From contig NZ_SMYZ01000012.1 of NCBI RefSeq assembly GCF_004919685.1, forward strand, positions 1 to 64,000: 64,000 nt of DNA. The letters are read 5' to 3'. Position numbers and translations under genes: made by a program. The notes beneath the pieces are model-generated. The model worked only from the letters and a program-made list of their open reading frames with translations. It had not been told where the DNA came from and searched no databases. The stretch's first letter is position 1, and each line of letters opens with the position of its first letter. Of this stretch, positions 20,177-29,739 are shown piece by piece. Source of the stretch: Mesorhizobium norvegicum. Its GTDB lineage: Bacteria > Pseudomonadota > Alphaproteobacteria > Rhizobiales > Rhizobiaceae.

Positions 20177-20932
20177 TCAGTTTCTCTTGTAGCGGATCGT
20201 ATCGAAGCGCGCCGCCAGCGCATCATAGAGCAACAGCCGGCCGACCAGCGGTTCGCCGATGCCGGTGATCAGCTTGATCGCCTCCATCGCCTGCAGAGTG
20301 CCGATGACGCCGGTCAGCGCGCCAAGCACGCCGGCTTCGGCACAGGACGGCACCAGGCCCGGCGGTGGCGCTTCCGGAAACAGATCGCGATAGCCTGGGT
20401 TGGGCTTGCCGTCCTTGCCGTCTTCGAATGGCTTCAGCACCGTGACGGAGCCGTCGAAGCGTCCGACGGCGGCATGCACCAACGGCTTCCCGACGCTCGC
20501 GCAGGCATCAGCCACCGCATAGCGGGTTTCGAAATTGTCGGAGCCGTCGACGACGATGTCATAGCCGGCGACGAGGGCAGGTGCATTGTCCGGGTTCAGC
20601 CGGATTGCGTGCGTTTCAACCGTAGTGTTGGGATTGATGCGCGCGATTGTTGCCTTGGCGCTATTGGTTTTCAGCATGCCGACAGTGTCGGTGCCGTGGA
20701 TGACCTGACGCTGCAGGTTGGACAGCGAAACGGTGTCATCATCGACCACGCCGAGCGTGCCGACGCCGGCGGCGGCAAGATATTCGAGCACCGGCGCGCC
20801 CAGCCCCCCGGCGCCGATGACCAGCACCCGCGCCTGCTTCAGCCTCTGCTGGCCGGCGCCGCCGATCTCGGGCAGCACGATATGGCGGGCATAGCGTTCG
20901 ATCTCGTCGGCAGTCAGGGCGGCAGGGGTCAT
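20177..20932 (-). CDS. moeB: HesA/MoeB/ThiF-family E1-like adenylyltransferase
   Basis: A 251-residue protein that adenylates the C-terminal glycine of a small sulfur-carrier protein (MoaD in molybdopterin synthesis, or ThiS). It has the nucleotide loop VLVIGAGGLGAPVLEYLAAA, the SNLQRQVIH arginine-containing segment and VVDGSDNFETRYAVAD. The zinc-binding CxxC pairs typical of MoeB are not evident and there is no rhodanese domain, so MoeB versus ThiF is open. The start at 20932 gives the expected N-terminus (MTPAALTADEIERYARH). The GNAT gene follows directly. Molybdopterin would be needed by the SoeA enzyme encoded in this window. Confidence 0.82.
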   Translation of the reverse strand: MTPAALTADEIERYARHIVLPEIGGAGQQRLKQARVLVIGAGGLGAPVLEYLAAAGVGTLGVVDDDTVSLSNLQRQVIHGTDTVGMLKTNSAKATIARINPNTTVETHAIRLNPDNAPALVAGYDIVVDGSDNFETRYAVADACASVGKPLVHAAVGRFDGSVTVLKPFEDGKDGKPNPGYRDLFPEAPPPGLVPSCAEAGVLGALTGVIGTLQAMEAIKLITGIGEPLVGRLLLYDALAARFDTIRYKRN

Positions 20933-20973
20933 TGCCGGACCATATAGCGCCAGGAAAACCTTGTCAGGGGCTA

Positions 20974-21015
20974 ATGCATGTCGCCTAAAAGTGTGAAGCG
21001 GACAACGACATGCAT
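20974..21015. repeat. Dispersed palindromic repeat with ATGCATGTCG arms
   Basis: A perfect 10-bp inverted repeat (ATGCATGTCG / CGACATGCAT) encloses a core with AAAAGTGTGAAGCGG. It lies between the recF stop and the moeB start, both on the minus strand. The core is shared with elements near 14131 and 29641. Confidence 0.6.
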
Positions 21016-21020
21016 AAGAG

Positions 21021-22160
21021 CTAGATCGTTGGCCCAACCCTACCATGGTCGACCGTCAGGAACTGCGCACGACCTGCCAGGCTGGAAAACAGCGCCGCAT
21101 CGGTTCCGGTCATGAATGCCTGGCAGTTCAAGTCCTCGAGGATGGAAAACAGCGCCGCGCGCCGCCCGCTATCGAGATGCGCGGCGATCTCGTCGAGCAA
21201 CAGGATCGGCGTCATGCCCGACATTTCGCCGGTCAGCCGGGCATGCGACAGCACGATGCCGACCAGCAGCGCCTTTTGCTCGCCTGTCGAGCAAAGCTCG
21301 GCCGGCATCGCCTTGGGACGGTGCCGAACCACCAGGTCTGAACGATGCGGGCCCTCGAGCGTGCGTCCGGCGGCACGATCACGGTCACGGCCCTCGACAA
21401 GCGTCCGGCGGAAGCGCTCCTCGACATCGACCGCCGGCGCGGCGGCGATTTCGGCTTCCAGATCGCCCGAAAGGCCGATATCGGCCTGCGGAAACGGTCC
21501 CGTGTCGGGCAGCCTGTCGATCATGGCGGCGAGCAGGCGCACCATCTCGGCTCGCGCCGCGGCGATCGCCACACCGGTTTCGGCCATCTGCGTCTCGATC
21601 GCGTCGAACCAGCGGTCGTCTCGAGAACCTTCGGTAAGCAAGCGGTTACGACCACGCATCGCCTTCTCGTAGTCGATCGCACGTTGCCCGTGGTCGGGGT
21701 CGATCGCCAGCACCAGCCGGTCGAGAAAGCGGCGGCGATCCGCGGCCGGCCCGGTGAACAACGCGTCCATCGCCGGCGTCAGCCACACCACGCGCAGCCA
21801 TTCCAGCATGTCCTCGGCCGAACGCGCCGGAGCTCCGTTGATGCGCACTCGTCTGCCGCCTTCGCCGGCGGTGTCTCCACCGGAAATGCCTGTTCCGATC
21901 TCGACCTGGCCGTCAGGCCCGTCGAGCCGGGCATGCAGCACAAAGCCGCCGTCGCCACCCTCGCGCGCGACGTCTGCGTAGGGCGCGCGGCGCAAGCCAC
22001 GCCCCGGTGTCAAAAAAGAGATCGCTTCGAGGAGATTGGTCTTGCCGGCGCCGTTGTCGCCGGAAAAAACCACGGCACCTGGCGCCAGATCGATCGTCAG
22101 CGCCGCATAGTTGCGAAAATTAGTAAGTGTTAGCTTACTTATATGGTTCTGTGCCGGCAA
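21021..22160 (-). CDS. recF: DNA replication and repair protein RecF
   Basis: A 379-residue RecF, an SMC-like ATPase that helps load RecA at gaps with RecO and RecR. The Walker A is GDNGAGKTNLLEAISF, the ABC-type signature is CSTGEQKALLVGIVLSHA, and the Walker B is PILLLDEIAAHLD. The N-terminal ISKLTLTNFRNYAAL is typical. The start appears to be TTG at 22160 (MPAQNHISKL); I see no ATG that keeps this N-terminus. It lies downstream of dnaN in the classic dnaA-dnaN-recF order, separated by a repeat element. Confidence 0.93.
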   Translation of the reverse strand: MPAQNHISKLTLTNFRNYAALTIDLAPGAVVFSGDNGAGKTNLLEAISFLTPGRGLRRAPYADVAREGGDGGFVLHARLDGPDGQVEIGTGISGGDTAGEGGRRVRINGAPARSAEDMLEWLRVVWLTPAMDALFTGPAADRRRFLDRLVLAIDPDHGQRAIDYEKAMRGRNRLLTEGSRDDRWFDAIETQMAETGVAIAAARAEMVRLLAAMIDRLPDTGPFPQADIGLSGDLEAEIAAAPAVDVEERFRRTLVEGRDRDRAAGRTLEGPHRSDLVVRHRPKAMPAELCSTGEQKALLVGIVLSHARLTGEMSGMTPILLLDEIAAHLDSGRRAALFSILEDLNCQAFMTGTDAALFSSLAGRAQFLTVDHGRVGPTI

Positions 22161-22174
22161 CCGCTATCCGCCTG

Positions 22175-22275
22175 TAGAGCGGTCCATCGTTTCACGGAAA
22201 CGCAGAACCGCTCTATCTCTTTGTTTTGACGCAATTCCGGACGGAAAACCGCTTCACACTTTTCCTGGAATTGCT
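22175..22275. repeat. Composite palindromic repeat between dnaN and recF
   Basis: Two hairpins stand side by side. The first has perfect 9-bp arms (TAGAGCGGT / ACCGCTCTA, 22175-22215) around an inner GTTTC/GAAAC pair. The second has CAATTCC / GGAATTG outer arms and GGAAAA / TTTTCC inner arms (about 22231-22275). A fragment of the same family is at 30662-30720. This is a non-coding dispersed repeat of rhizobial style. It sits inside the replication gene cluster and may influence dnaN-recF read-through. Confidence 0.65.
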
Positions 22276-22345
22276 CTAGAAGTTGCCGCAAACATCGCTC
22301 TTGCCGCCGGTCCATCACAGGACCGAATTGCTGACACCGCGCCGG

Positions 22346-23464
22346 CTACACCCGCATCGGCATCAGCACATAGAGTGCGGTCTCGTCGGCCATGTCGTGG
22401 ATCAGCGTCGGCGAACCCGCATCGGCCAGCATGAACTTGGCCTCCGTGCCGGTCAGCTGCGCGGCAACGTCGAGCAGGTATTTGGCGTTGAAGCCGATCT
22501 CGATCGGATCGGACGAATAGTCGGCGGCCAATTCCTCGGTGGCGCTGCCCGAATCCGGATTATTGACCGCAAGCGTCACCTGACCCTCGCTGATCGACAG
22601 CTTCACCGCGCGGCCGCGTTCGGAAGAGATGGTCGAGACGCGATCGACAGCGGCAGCGAAGCTCTGTCGGTCGATGATCAGCTTCTTGTCGTTGCCGGTC
22701 GGAATGACCCGCTGATAATCGGGGAAGGTGCCGTCGATCAGCTTCGAGGTCAAAACCACGCTGCCGATGGTGAAGCGGATCTTGGTGTCCGACAGTTCGG
22801 TGGTGACCGCAACATCCGGGTCGTCGACCAGCTTCTGCAGCTCGCTCACCGTCTTGCGCGGAATGATGATGCCCGGCATGCCCTCGGAACCTGCCGGTGC
22901 GTCGATCTCGGCGCGCGCCAGACGGTGGCCGTCGGTCGCCACCGAGCGCAGCTTCAGCTTGCCGCCAACCTCATGCGTGTGCAGGTAGATGCCGTTCAGG
23001 TAGTAGCGCGTCTCCTCGGTGGAGATGGCGAACTGGGTCTTCTCGATCAGGCCTCTCAGGGCAACCGAGTCGAGACGGAAGATATGCGAGAAGGATCCGG
23101 CCGAAAGCTCCGGGAAGTCGGATTGCGGCAGGCACTGGAGGCGGAAGCTCGATCGGCCTGACGTCACCGTCATGGCGTTGCCGTCCTCGTCCGTCTTCAG
23201 CATCACCTCGGCCCCATCGGCGAGCTTGCGAACGATGTCGTAGAGCAGATGTGCCGGAACCGTCGTCGCCCCGCCGCGCTCCACCTTGGCGGGCGTCGCT
23301 TCCGTCACCTCGAGGTCGAGGTCGGTCGCCTTCATTTCAAGGCTGGCGCCCTCGGCGCTGAGCAGCACGTTGGACAGGATCGGTATGGTGTTGCGCCGCT
23401 CGACCACACGGTGGACGTGGTTGAGCGACTTCAGGAGATTTGACCGTTCCAGGATAACACGCAT
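22346..23464 (-). CDS. dnaN: DNA polymerase III beta subunit (sliding clamp)
   Basis: A 372-residue beta clamp with the three-domain DnaN fold. The start is MRVILERSNLLKSLNHVHRV and the end is ADETALYVLMPMRV. The C-terminal MPMRV matches the usual MPMRL-type end that forms part of the protein-binding pocket. It confers processivity on the replicase. The ATG at 23464 is chosen by family alignment; the open frame continues 38 codons upstream without coding character. It lies between dnaA and recF on the same strand. Confidence 0.96.
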   Translation of the reverse strand: MRVILERSNLLKSLNHVHRVVERRNTIPILSNVLLSAEGASLEMKATDLDLEVTEATPAKVERGGATTVPAHLLYDIVRKLADGAEVMLKTDEDGNAMTVTSGRSSFRLQCLPQSDFPELSAGSFSHIFRLDSVALRGLIEKTQFAISTEETRYYLNGIYLHTHEVGGKLKLRSVATDGHRLARAEIDAPAGSEGMPGIIIPRKTVSELQKLVDDPDVAVTTELSDTKIRFTIGSVVLTSKLIDGTFPDYQRVIPTGNDKKLIIDRQSFAAAVDRVSTISSERGRAVKLSISEGQVTLAVNNPDSGSATEELAADYSSDPIEIGFNAKYLLDVAAQLTGTEAKFMLADAGSPTLIHDMADETALYVLMPMRV

Positions 23465-23766
23465 GACGAAACAGGCTCGCTTGAATGAATGACGGGTCAC
23501 CAGTGGGCGGCGCCCCGCGAAAGGTCTGAACAGGCTCAGAATCTGCCTAAACTGACAGGAAAAAACCAGCAAACGCAAGCCCGCGCCACCGGTTCGGGCA
23601 GGCTACGCCGGCTTTCTGGGGATAAAGGGCACGAAGTCCGCGAGCCGGTGTCGTAAAACCGAAATCCGGGCCGCTTCCAGGCGGCGCCACAAGCCCATTC
23701 CGGGCTCCGGGCCGCACTGGCAAGCCATTGAATTCCGGTGTTGTTCCGGTTCGCCCCCGGTTCCGG
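23465..23766. other. dnaA-dnaN intergenic region
   Basis: About 300 nt without a gene between dnaA and dnaN (both minus strand). It presumably contains the dnaN promoter. I see no DnaA box, strong terminator or repeat in it. Confidence 0.4.
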
Positions 23767-25314
23767 TCAGGCCTGGTCGTTGATCAACCGCCTCAAGAGC
23801 TCAAGTTCCTGCGCCAGCGTGTTGTCGTTGCCGGAAAGGTCCTCGATCTTGCGCACGGCATGCAGCACCGTGGTGTGATCGCGGCCGCCGAAACGCCGCC
23901 CGATCTCGGGCAGCGAGCGCGGCGTCATCACCTTCGACAGGTACATGGCGACCTGCCGCGGCTTGACGATGGTGCGCGTGCGCCGGTTGGACAGCAATTC
24001 GGTCTTCGACACATTGTAGTGGCGCGCGACGATGCGCTGGATGTCCTCGATACGAACCCGCTTCGGCTCGCCGGTGCGATAGATGTGGCCGAGGATCTCG
24101 TCGATCCGGTCGATGGTGATCTGCGGCTCGAAGGATTGACGGAACAGCAACTGGTTGAAGGCGCCTTCCAGTTCGCGTCCGCTGCCGGTCACGGTGCGTG
24201 CGACGTGATTGAGGATCTCTTCCGAAATGTTCAGCGATGCGTCATCGACCCTGGCGGTGGCAAGGCGCAATTTGAGCATGCCAAGGCGCATGGCGAAATC
24301 GGGCGCCGACATTTCAAGCGCGACACCGCCATTGAGGCGCGAACGGACCCGCGGCTCGAGCGATTCCAGCTCCGACGGCGGCCGGTCGGCGGCGACGACG
24401 ACCTGCTTGGCGCTGTCCAGCAACATATTGATCAGGTGGCAGAATTCATGCTGGATCGACTTGCCCTGCAGGAACTGCATGTCGTCGATGATGAGCAGGT
24501 CGATGTCGCGCAGCTGTTCCTTGAGCGTCAGCGCGTTGTTGTCGCGGATCGCGGTGGCAAAGCGCCACATGAAATACTCGGCCGTGAGATAGACGACGCG
24601 CGACTTGGGGTTCTGCTTCAGCGATTCCGCGGCGATGGCCTGCAACAAATGTGTCTTGCCGAGCCCGACGGTTGCGTGAAGGAAAAGCGGATTGAAGCGC
24701 ACCGCGCTCGATTGCGATTCCGCCACTGCCTTGGCGGCGGCGAAGGCCACCCGGTTCGACGGTCCCTCGATGAAGGAGCCGAACGTGTAGCGAGGGTCAA
24801 GCGGTGACCCCAGCACATTGTGGCGGAATTCACTCTCGATCGGTGTGCCCGGACGCGGAGCCGGTGCACGCTCTGTCCGGCCGGGACTGACGGTGCCGGC
24901 GGCAAGCGCCGTCTGCGTCTGCCGCGTCATCTTGCTGCGTGCAGGGACCACCTCCGGCTCGGCCTGGCTGCGTCCCTGACGGGTTGCCGTGCGCACGACA
25001 ATGTCGATCTTGAGGAGATCGGGATCTTCCTGCTTCCACAGCTCGGAGATGAGGTCGAGATAGTGGCCGTTGATCCATGAGCGCAGGAAGGCGGTGGGCA
25101 CCGAGATGCGGACAATGCCCTTGGAAGCCTCCGCGACCTTCATGCGGCCAAACCAGCTCGAATAGACTTCGGTTCCCAGGCGCGCCTTCAACTGGGTCTT
25201 GACCCGGTCGAATTTTTGTTCCGCGTCGCTGGAGACCGCCATGTCGTTTGCTCCGATCAAAGTTCCAGGAAATGGGAGGTCGCCCGTAAGTTCCCTTTCG
25301 ATGCCGCTCTGCAT
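23767..25314 (-). CDS. dnaA: Chromosomal replication initiator protein DnaA
   Basis: A 515-residue DnaA with all four domains. Domain I is near 25-110 ([20 protein letters not shown]), then a variable linker. The AAA+ domain III has Walker [14 protein letters not shown] and Walker [14 protein letters not shown]. Domain IV contains the DnaA signature [20 protein letters not shown], which binds 9-bp boxes. The ATG at 25314 has AAGGAA at good spacing, giving an N-terminal extension ([12 protein letters not shown]) seen in rhizobial DnaA. A long, AT-rich upstream region carries DnaA-box-like sites and GANTC (CcrM) sites, suggesting autoregulation or an origin. Confidence 0.97.
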   Translation of the reverse strand: MQSGIERELTGDLPFPGTLIGANDMAVSSDAEQKFDRVKTQLKARLGTEVYSSWFGRMKVAEASKGIVRISVPTAFLRSWINGHYLDLISELWKQEDPDLLKIDIVVRTATRQGRSQAEPEVVPARSKMTRQTQTALAAGTVSPGRTERAPAPRPGTPIESEFRHNVLGSPLDPRYTFGSFIEGPSNRVAFAAAKAVAESQSSAVRFNPLFLHATVGLGKTHLLQAIAAESLKQNPKSRVVYLTAEYFMWRFATAIRDNNALTLKEQLRDIDLLIIDDMQFLQGKSIQHEFCHLINMLLDSAKQVVVAADRPPSELESLEPRVRSRLNGGVALEMSAPDFAMRLGMLKLRLATARVDDASLNISEEILNHVARTVTGSGRELEGAFNQLLFRQSFEPQITIDRIDEILGHIYRTGEPKRVRIEDIQRIVARHYNVSKTELLSNRRTRTIVKPRQVAMYLSKVMTPRSLPEIGRRFGGRDHTTVLHAVRKIEDLSGNDNTLAQELELLRRLINDQA

Positions 25315-26113
25315 GATCTTTTCCTTGTCCTTCCGTACCTGTTTTCCGCCGGGGATGCGCCTCCTGCATCCGATTCCGGCGACCTAAGTCTTTGCTACGA
25401 TGTCCGCTGCCGCCGCCGGCAGATGAACGTCGCCCATTATCCAAGGGAACCGGTGCCGGCCCATGGAAGCCAGTCCGCGTTGGGTATGTCAGGGCAATAC
25501 GACATCGTCCGGCGAAAAGAGCGCCGGCGCGCCGTCTACCTGCCATGTCTAGTTACGCCAGTCCCCTACCGTATCGAAAAAAGACAAACCAAATCGGTCC
25601 GCGGACTTGATCCGCGTTGCAAATCCCGCCAATTTAAGCTGGCCGATTCAGGCTGGGTTTAAGGCCCAGAGCCCGTCCCTTTCGATAGATCGACATTACC
25701 GAAATCGCTGTGGATAGGGCAAGGCCACCTCTAACGGATTTTTAAGGAATCTGGTTACTGGAGGCGGGTTCGAGTGGCGTGCCGCAACGGCACATTTTAA
25801 CAAAGCCATTGTGATTCAAACCCTTTTCCGGCGAATATGAAAAACTGGGCGCTGAGAGAAATATTCTGAAATAATTCGCTTGACAGCTACTTGTCCCCCA
25901 TCGGGTTGGCCCGGTGTGGACAAGCTGTGGATCACCATCTGTAAGCGTCTGAAAAGTATGGGCTATTTCTGATAGCCAAGAATCTTTAAGTCAGCCCTTT
26001 TCAAGCATGCCGACCAACAGCAGGCATGCATATGCCGGCAAAGTATTCCCAATCGTGAAATCCGCACAAGACGCCGTTTCCGGACATTCTTTTTAAGTGC
26101 TTGCCGGCAAACG
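25315..26113. promoter_or_regulatory. Long non-coding region upstream of dnaA (possible origin or regulatory region)
   Basis: About 800 nt lacks a credible gene and is clearly more AT-rich than its surroundings, especially 25725-25880. Near-consensus DnaA boxes lie at 25709-25717 (TGTGGATAG), 25915-25923 (TGTGGACAA) and 25926-25934 (TGTGGATCA), each one mismatch from TGTGGATAA. Weaker ones lie at 25437 and 25891. GANTC methylation sites occur at 25372, 25645, 25747, 25813 and 25980. This could be the dnaA promoter with autoregulation, or an origin. In several alphaproteobacteria oriC lies near hemE instead, so origin function is uncertain. Confidence 0.5.
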
Positions 26114-26141
26114 AAAAAACCCGGCACAAGCGGCCGGGTTT
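26114..26141 (-). terminator. Intrinsic terminator for rpsT
   Basis: A perfect 9-bp stem (AAACCCGGC / GCCGGGTTT) with a 7-nt loop is flanked on its left by an A-run, which is a U-run in the minus-strand transcript. It lies 28 nt after the rpsT stop. Confidence 0.85.
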
Positions 26142-26168
26142 AAAGAACGTCAGTCTAGGGAAGTAATG

Positions 26169-26435
26169 TCAGGCCGACAGAACTTTGACCCGCTGAGCCA
26201 GTCTCGACACCTTGCGGGATGCCGTGTTCTTGTGGATCACGCCCTTGGTTGCGGCGCGCATCAATTCCGGCTCCGCGATCTTGAAGGCAGCCTGTGCGGC
26301 AGCCTTGTCACCGGAGGCAAGTGCCTCTTCGACCTGGCGGATATAGGTGCGCACGCGCGAGCGGCGGTTCTTGTTGATCGCTGCGCGGCGGACGATCTTG
26401 CGCGTTGCCTTTTTGGCCGAGGATGTATTGGCCAT
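26169..26435 (-). CDS. rpsT: 30S ribosomal protein S20
   Basis: An 88-residue basic S20, the normal family length, beginning [17 protein letters not shown] and ending [21 protein letters not shown]20 binds the 5' domain of 16S rRNA early in assembly. The ATG at 26435 is preceded by AGAGAGG on the minus strand. The gene is monocistronic, with a strong terminator at 26114-26141, and lies upstream of dnaA on the same strand as in other Rhizobiales. Confidence 0.97.
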   Translation of the reverse strand: MANTSSAKKATRKIVRRAAINKNRRSRVRTYIRQVEEALASGDKAAAQAAFKIAEPELMRAATKGVIHKNTASRKVSRLAQRVKVLSA

Positions 26436-26617
26436 GATGCCTCTCTTCTGATCTGGTCGGCGCATGCGGGATGCCGCAGGGCGCAAAAAACAAACGGGCA
26501 GCCACGGGGCCGCCTCGGTTGGTGGGGCTTATAGTTCAGCTTTTCCGGCGCGTCAACGCTGCCTGGCCTTCTTTTTGGCGGCCGACGGCCATCTTCTTCG
26601 CAGCTAAAGGATTGGCG

Positions 26618-27391
26618 TCAGCGGTTGGTGAATTTCGGCTTCCGCTTCTCGGCAAAGGCCGCCATGCCTTCCTTCTGATCGTCCAGTGCAAACAGCGAGT
26701 GAAACAGCCGGCGCTCGAACCGCAATCCCTCGGCAAGCGTCGTCTCGAAGGCGCGGTTGACAGCCTCCTTCGCCATCATCACCGACGGCAGCGAGAAAGC
26801 GGCGATCTTGGCTGCCGCCTTCAGCGCCTCCTCGACAAGCTCGCCGGCAGGCACGACCCGCGACACCAGGCCCGAGCGCTCGGCTTCGGCGGCATCCATC
26901 ATCCGCCCGGTCAGGCACATGTCCATCGCCTTCGCCTTGCCGACGAAGCGGGTCAGCCGTTGCGACCCGCCCATGCCTGGAATGACACCGAGCGTGATCT
27001 CGGGCTGGCCGAATTTGGCCGTGTCGGCGGCGATGATGAAATCGCACATCATCGCCAGCTCGCAGCCGCCGCCGAGTGCATAGCCCGCCACCGCCGCGAT
27101 AACAGGCTTTCGCGCCCGCGTAAGCTCTTCCCAGCCGACGAAGAAGTCTTGGGCGTAGGCGTCCGCATAGGAGATGGACTGCATCTCCTTGATGTCGGCG
27201 CCGGCGGCGAAAGCCTTTTCGGAACCGGTGATGACCATGGCGCCGATACCGGCATCGGCGCCGAAAGCGTTCACGGCTGCGACCAGTTCGGTCAGGACCT
27301 GCGAGTTCAGCGCGTTGAGCGCCTGGGGCCTGTTCAGCGTGATCAGTCCGACCTTGCCGTGCGTCTCGGTGATGATCGTTTCATAGGTCAT
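26618..27391 (-). CDS. Enoyl-CoA hydratase/isomerase family protein
   Basis: A 257-residue crotonase-fold enzyme, probably hydrating short- to medium-chain trans-2-enoyl-CoA in beta-oxidation. The oxyanion-hole segments are [11 protein letters not shown] and [13 protein letters not shown]. The catalytic glutamates are in GGGCELAM and [16 protein letters not shown], arranged as in classical enoyl-CoA hydratase. The start at 27391 ([11 protein letters not shown]) follows GGAGAAG. It lies 31 nt downstream of mutM, so it is probably in the deoB-mutM transcript, with no obvious metabolic link. Confidence 0.9.
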   Translation of the reverse strand: MTYETIITETHGKVGLITLNRPQALNALNSQVLTELVAAVNAFGADAGIGAMVITGSEKAFAAGADIKEMQSISYADAYAQDFFVGWEELTRARKPVIAAVAGYALGGGCELAMMCDFIIAADTAKFGQPEITLGVIPGMGGSQRLTRFVGKAKAMDMCLTGRMMDAAEAERSGLVSRVVPAGELVEEALKAAAKIAAFSLPSVMMAKEAVNRAFETTLAEGLRFERRLFHSLFALDDQKEGMAAFAEKRKPKFTNR

Positions 27392-27422
27392 GGCTGCTTC
27401 TCCTCGCTCGCGCTCGTCTAAC

Positions 27423-28310
27423 TCACCGCTGACATGTCCGGCAATAGAAGGTCGATCGGCCGCTCTGTACGATCCGTTCGATGTGGCCGCTGCAGCCGGG
27501 CTTCGAGCAGGCTTCGCCTTCGCGGTCGTAGACGGCGAAGGAGTGCTGGAAATAGCCCAGCGACCCATCGGTCTGCATATAATCGCGCAGTGAGGATCCG
27601 CCGGCCGCGATCGCATCTGATATCACCGAGCGGATGGCTTCGGCGAGGTGTTCGCTTTGGGCCTGGGCTTTCTTTCCGGGTTTGGCGATCGTGCCCGCCT
27701 CACGCAGCGGCGACAGGCTGGCGCGCCACAGCGCCTCCGACACATAGATGTTGCCGAGCCCGGCGATCAGCCTCTGGTCGAGAAGCGCTGCCTTCAGCGG
27801 TGATCGTCGCCCTTTCATCAATGAGGCAAGCAGCGCGCCGTCCAATGTATTGCCCGTTGGCTCAACGCCTAACCCGGCCAGCATCGGATGGACGTCCGGC
27901 CCTTCCGCAAACAGCATGAAACCGAAGCGGCGCGGATCATTGAAGATCACGCGGGATCGGGCGCCTTCCGGAGATACGACATGGAAGACGACGTGGTCGT
28001 GATTGGAACTCTTCGAGCGGTCGTGGTGGAAGATACCTGGCATGTCGCTGCCGTCCGCCGTCTCGATGCGGAACGAGCCCGACATGCCGAGATGGCAGAT
28101 CAGCACGGGACCGCCTTCCAGGTCCATCGTCAGATACTTGGCCCGCCGGCCGAGTGCCGTGATCGTCTTGCCGGTCAGCCGCTGCGAGAATTTCTCGGGA
28201 AATGGAAAGCGCAGATCCGGGCGGCGCGCCTCGACACGGGCAATGGTGGCGCCTTCCAGGACCGGCTGCAGTCCGCGCCGGACGGTTTCGACCTCCGGCA
28301 ATTCAGGCAT
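27423..28310 (-). CDS. mutM: Formamidopyrimidine-DNA glycosylase
   Basis: A 295-residue MutM/Fpg, which excises 8-oxoguanine and formamidopyrimidines and nicks the strand. The catalytic N-terminal Pro-Glu is in [15 protein letters not shown] helix-two-turn-helix has [17 protein letters not shown]. The C-terminal zinc finger has CSKPGC paired with CRTC. The ATG at 28310 must be used because the mature enzyme needs Pro2. The start overlaps the deoB stop by 8 nt, implying coupling. Confidence 0.96.
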   Translation of the reverse strand: MPELPEVETVRRGLQPVLEGATIARVEARRPDLRFPFPEKFSQRLTGKTITALGRRAKYLTMDLEGGPVLICHLGMSGSFRIETADGSDMPGIFHHDRSKSSNHDHVVFHVVSPEGARSRVIFNDPRRFGFMLFAEGPDVHPMLAGLGVEPTGNTLDGALLASLMKGRRSPLKAALLDQRLIAGLGNIYVSEALWRASLSPLREAGTIAKPGKKAQAQSEHLAEAIRSVISDAIAAGGSSLRDYMQTDGSLGYFQHSFAVYDREGEACSKPGCSGHIERIVQSGRSTFYCRTCQR

Positions 28311-29544
28311 GACCGCCAATCGCCGTATAGAAAGAAGTGCCGTAAAGACCGTGCGCCAGCCCAAGATGCTCGGCCACGGTTTCGCCGATGTCGGCGAATG
28401 TCGTTCTCAGCCCGATGTCGCCGCCCTTGAAACCCGGTCCGGTGCCGATCACCGGAATGCGCTCGCGCGTATGATCGGTGCCTTGCCAGGTCGGATCGTT
28501 GCCGTGGTCGGCGGTCAGGATGAGAAGATCGCCCTGCCGCAGCCTTGCAAATGCCTCCGGCAGCCGCCGGTCGAAGGCCTCGAGCGCGGCAGCATAGCCT
28601 GCAACATCGCGGCGATGACCGAATTCGGTGTCGAAGTCGACGAAATTGGCGAAGACGAGATCGCCGTCGCCGGCATCGTCCATCGCGCCCAGCGCCTCGT
28701 CGAACATGGCCATGTTGCCCGCCCCCTTGCGCACCTGCGAAATTCCGCGATGGGCGAAGATGTCGCCGATCTTGCCGATGGCGATGACACGGCTGCCACG
28801 CGCGGTCAGCCGATCGAGCAGGGTCGGTTCCGGCGGTGGCACGGCGTAGTCATGACGGTTGTATGTGCGCTCGAAGGTGGCGGTGGTTTCGCCGACGAAA
28901 GGCCGCGCGATCACCCGTCCGATCCTCAGCGGATCAACCAGCCCGCGCACCACCTTGCAGAATTCATAGAGCCGCTCGAGGCCGAAATGGGCTTCATGCG
29001 CGGCGATCTGCAGGACCGAGTCGACCGACGTGTAGCAGATCGGCTTGCCGGTGCGGATGTGCTCCTCGCCGAAGCGCTCGATGATCTCGGTGCCCGGCGC
29101 ATGACAATTGCCGAGAATGCCCGGCACCTTGCCTTCGCGGATGATCGCCTCGGTCAGTTCAGCCGGAAAGGCGGGAATCGTATCCGGGAAATAGCCCCAG
29201 TCGAAGCGCACTGGCAGGCCGGCGATTTCCCAATGGCCCGACGGCGTGTCCTTGCCGCTGGAAACCTCCTGCGCGGCGCCATGGAAGGCAGTGCTGAGCA
29301 GATCCGTCCCGCTGCTGGCAAAGCCCAGTCCCGTCGCGGTTTCGGCAGCCTTGCCAAGCCCGAGCGAGGCCATGTGGGGGACAAACAGCGGTCCACTGCG
29401 AAGCCCTTCGCGATCCGCGCGTCCTTCGGCACAAGCTTCCGCAATATGCGCGAATGTGTTGGCGCCGTCGTCACCGTAGCGGTCGGCGTCGGCCGCGCCG
29501 CCGATGCCGAAAGAGTCCAGAACGAAGAGGAAAGCGCGCGCCAT
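28303..29544 (-). CDS. deoB: Phosphopentomutase
   Basis: A 413-residue DeoB of the alkaline phosphatase superfamily, interconverting (deoxy)ribose-1- and 5-phosphate in nucleoside salvage. Metal-binding motifs include the N-terminal [17 protein letters not shown] and [30 protein letters not shown] lies in the cap region. No other deo gene is adjacent; instead it overlaps mutM and precedes the enoyl-CoA hydratase on the minus strand. Confidence 0.93.
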   Translation of the reverse strand: MARAFLFVLDSFGIGGAADADRYGDDGANTFAHIAEACAEGRADREGLRSGPLFVPHMASLGLGKAAETATGLGFASSGTDLLSTAFHGAAQEVSSGKDTPSGHWEIAGLPVRFDWGYFPDTIPAFPAELTEAIIREGKVPGILGNCHAPGTEIIERFGEEHIRTGKPICYTSVDSVLQIAAHEAHFGLERLYEFCKVVRGLVDPLRIGRVIARPFVGETTATFERTYNRHDYAVPPPEPTLLDRLTARGSRVIAIGKIGDIFAHRGISQVRKGAGNMAMFDEALGAMDDAGDGDLVFANFVDFDTEFGHRRDVAGYAAALEAFDRRLPEAFARLRQGDLLILTADHGNDPTWQGTDHTRERIPVIGTGPGFKGGDIGLRTTFADIGETVAEHLGLAHGLYGTSFYTAIGGHA

Positions 29545-29640
29545 CGAGTTGTTGCCAGTTTGAACGACCAGACATAGGGTTCCGCGACTTCATTGGCAAT
29601 TCGGAAACCAAACGGCAACGGCTTGGCGCGATAGTCCAGT

Positions 29641-29700
29641 TATGTCGCCCAAAGATGTGCAGCGGTTTGGGCAACGAAAGAATGCATGTCGCAACGATGC
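29641..29700. repeat. Dispersed palindromic repeat between deoB and the PhnD-like gene
   Basis: A 7-bp stem (GCCCAAA / TTTGGGC, 29647-29672) encloses GATGTGCAGCGG, the same core as the elements near 14131 and 20974. Flanking ATGTCG motifs recur nearby. It lies in the divergent promoter region of deoB and the PhnD-like gene. Confidence 0.5.
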
Positions 29701-29739
29701 GACGGGCATGGGTCTAGGAAAACAGACGGCGGTTTTGTC

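Noticed and set aside
20177..21046. Longer start for the MoeB-like protein at 21046
   Set aside because: The extra 38 codons run through a dispersed palindromic repeat and have no family similarity; the ATG at 20932 fits.
25392..25610. Small open frame upstream of dnaA
   Set aside because: It has no ribosome-binding site, low-complexity Pro/Arg composition, and lies within the AT-rich regulatory region.
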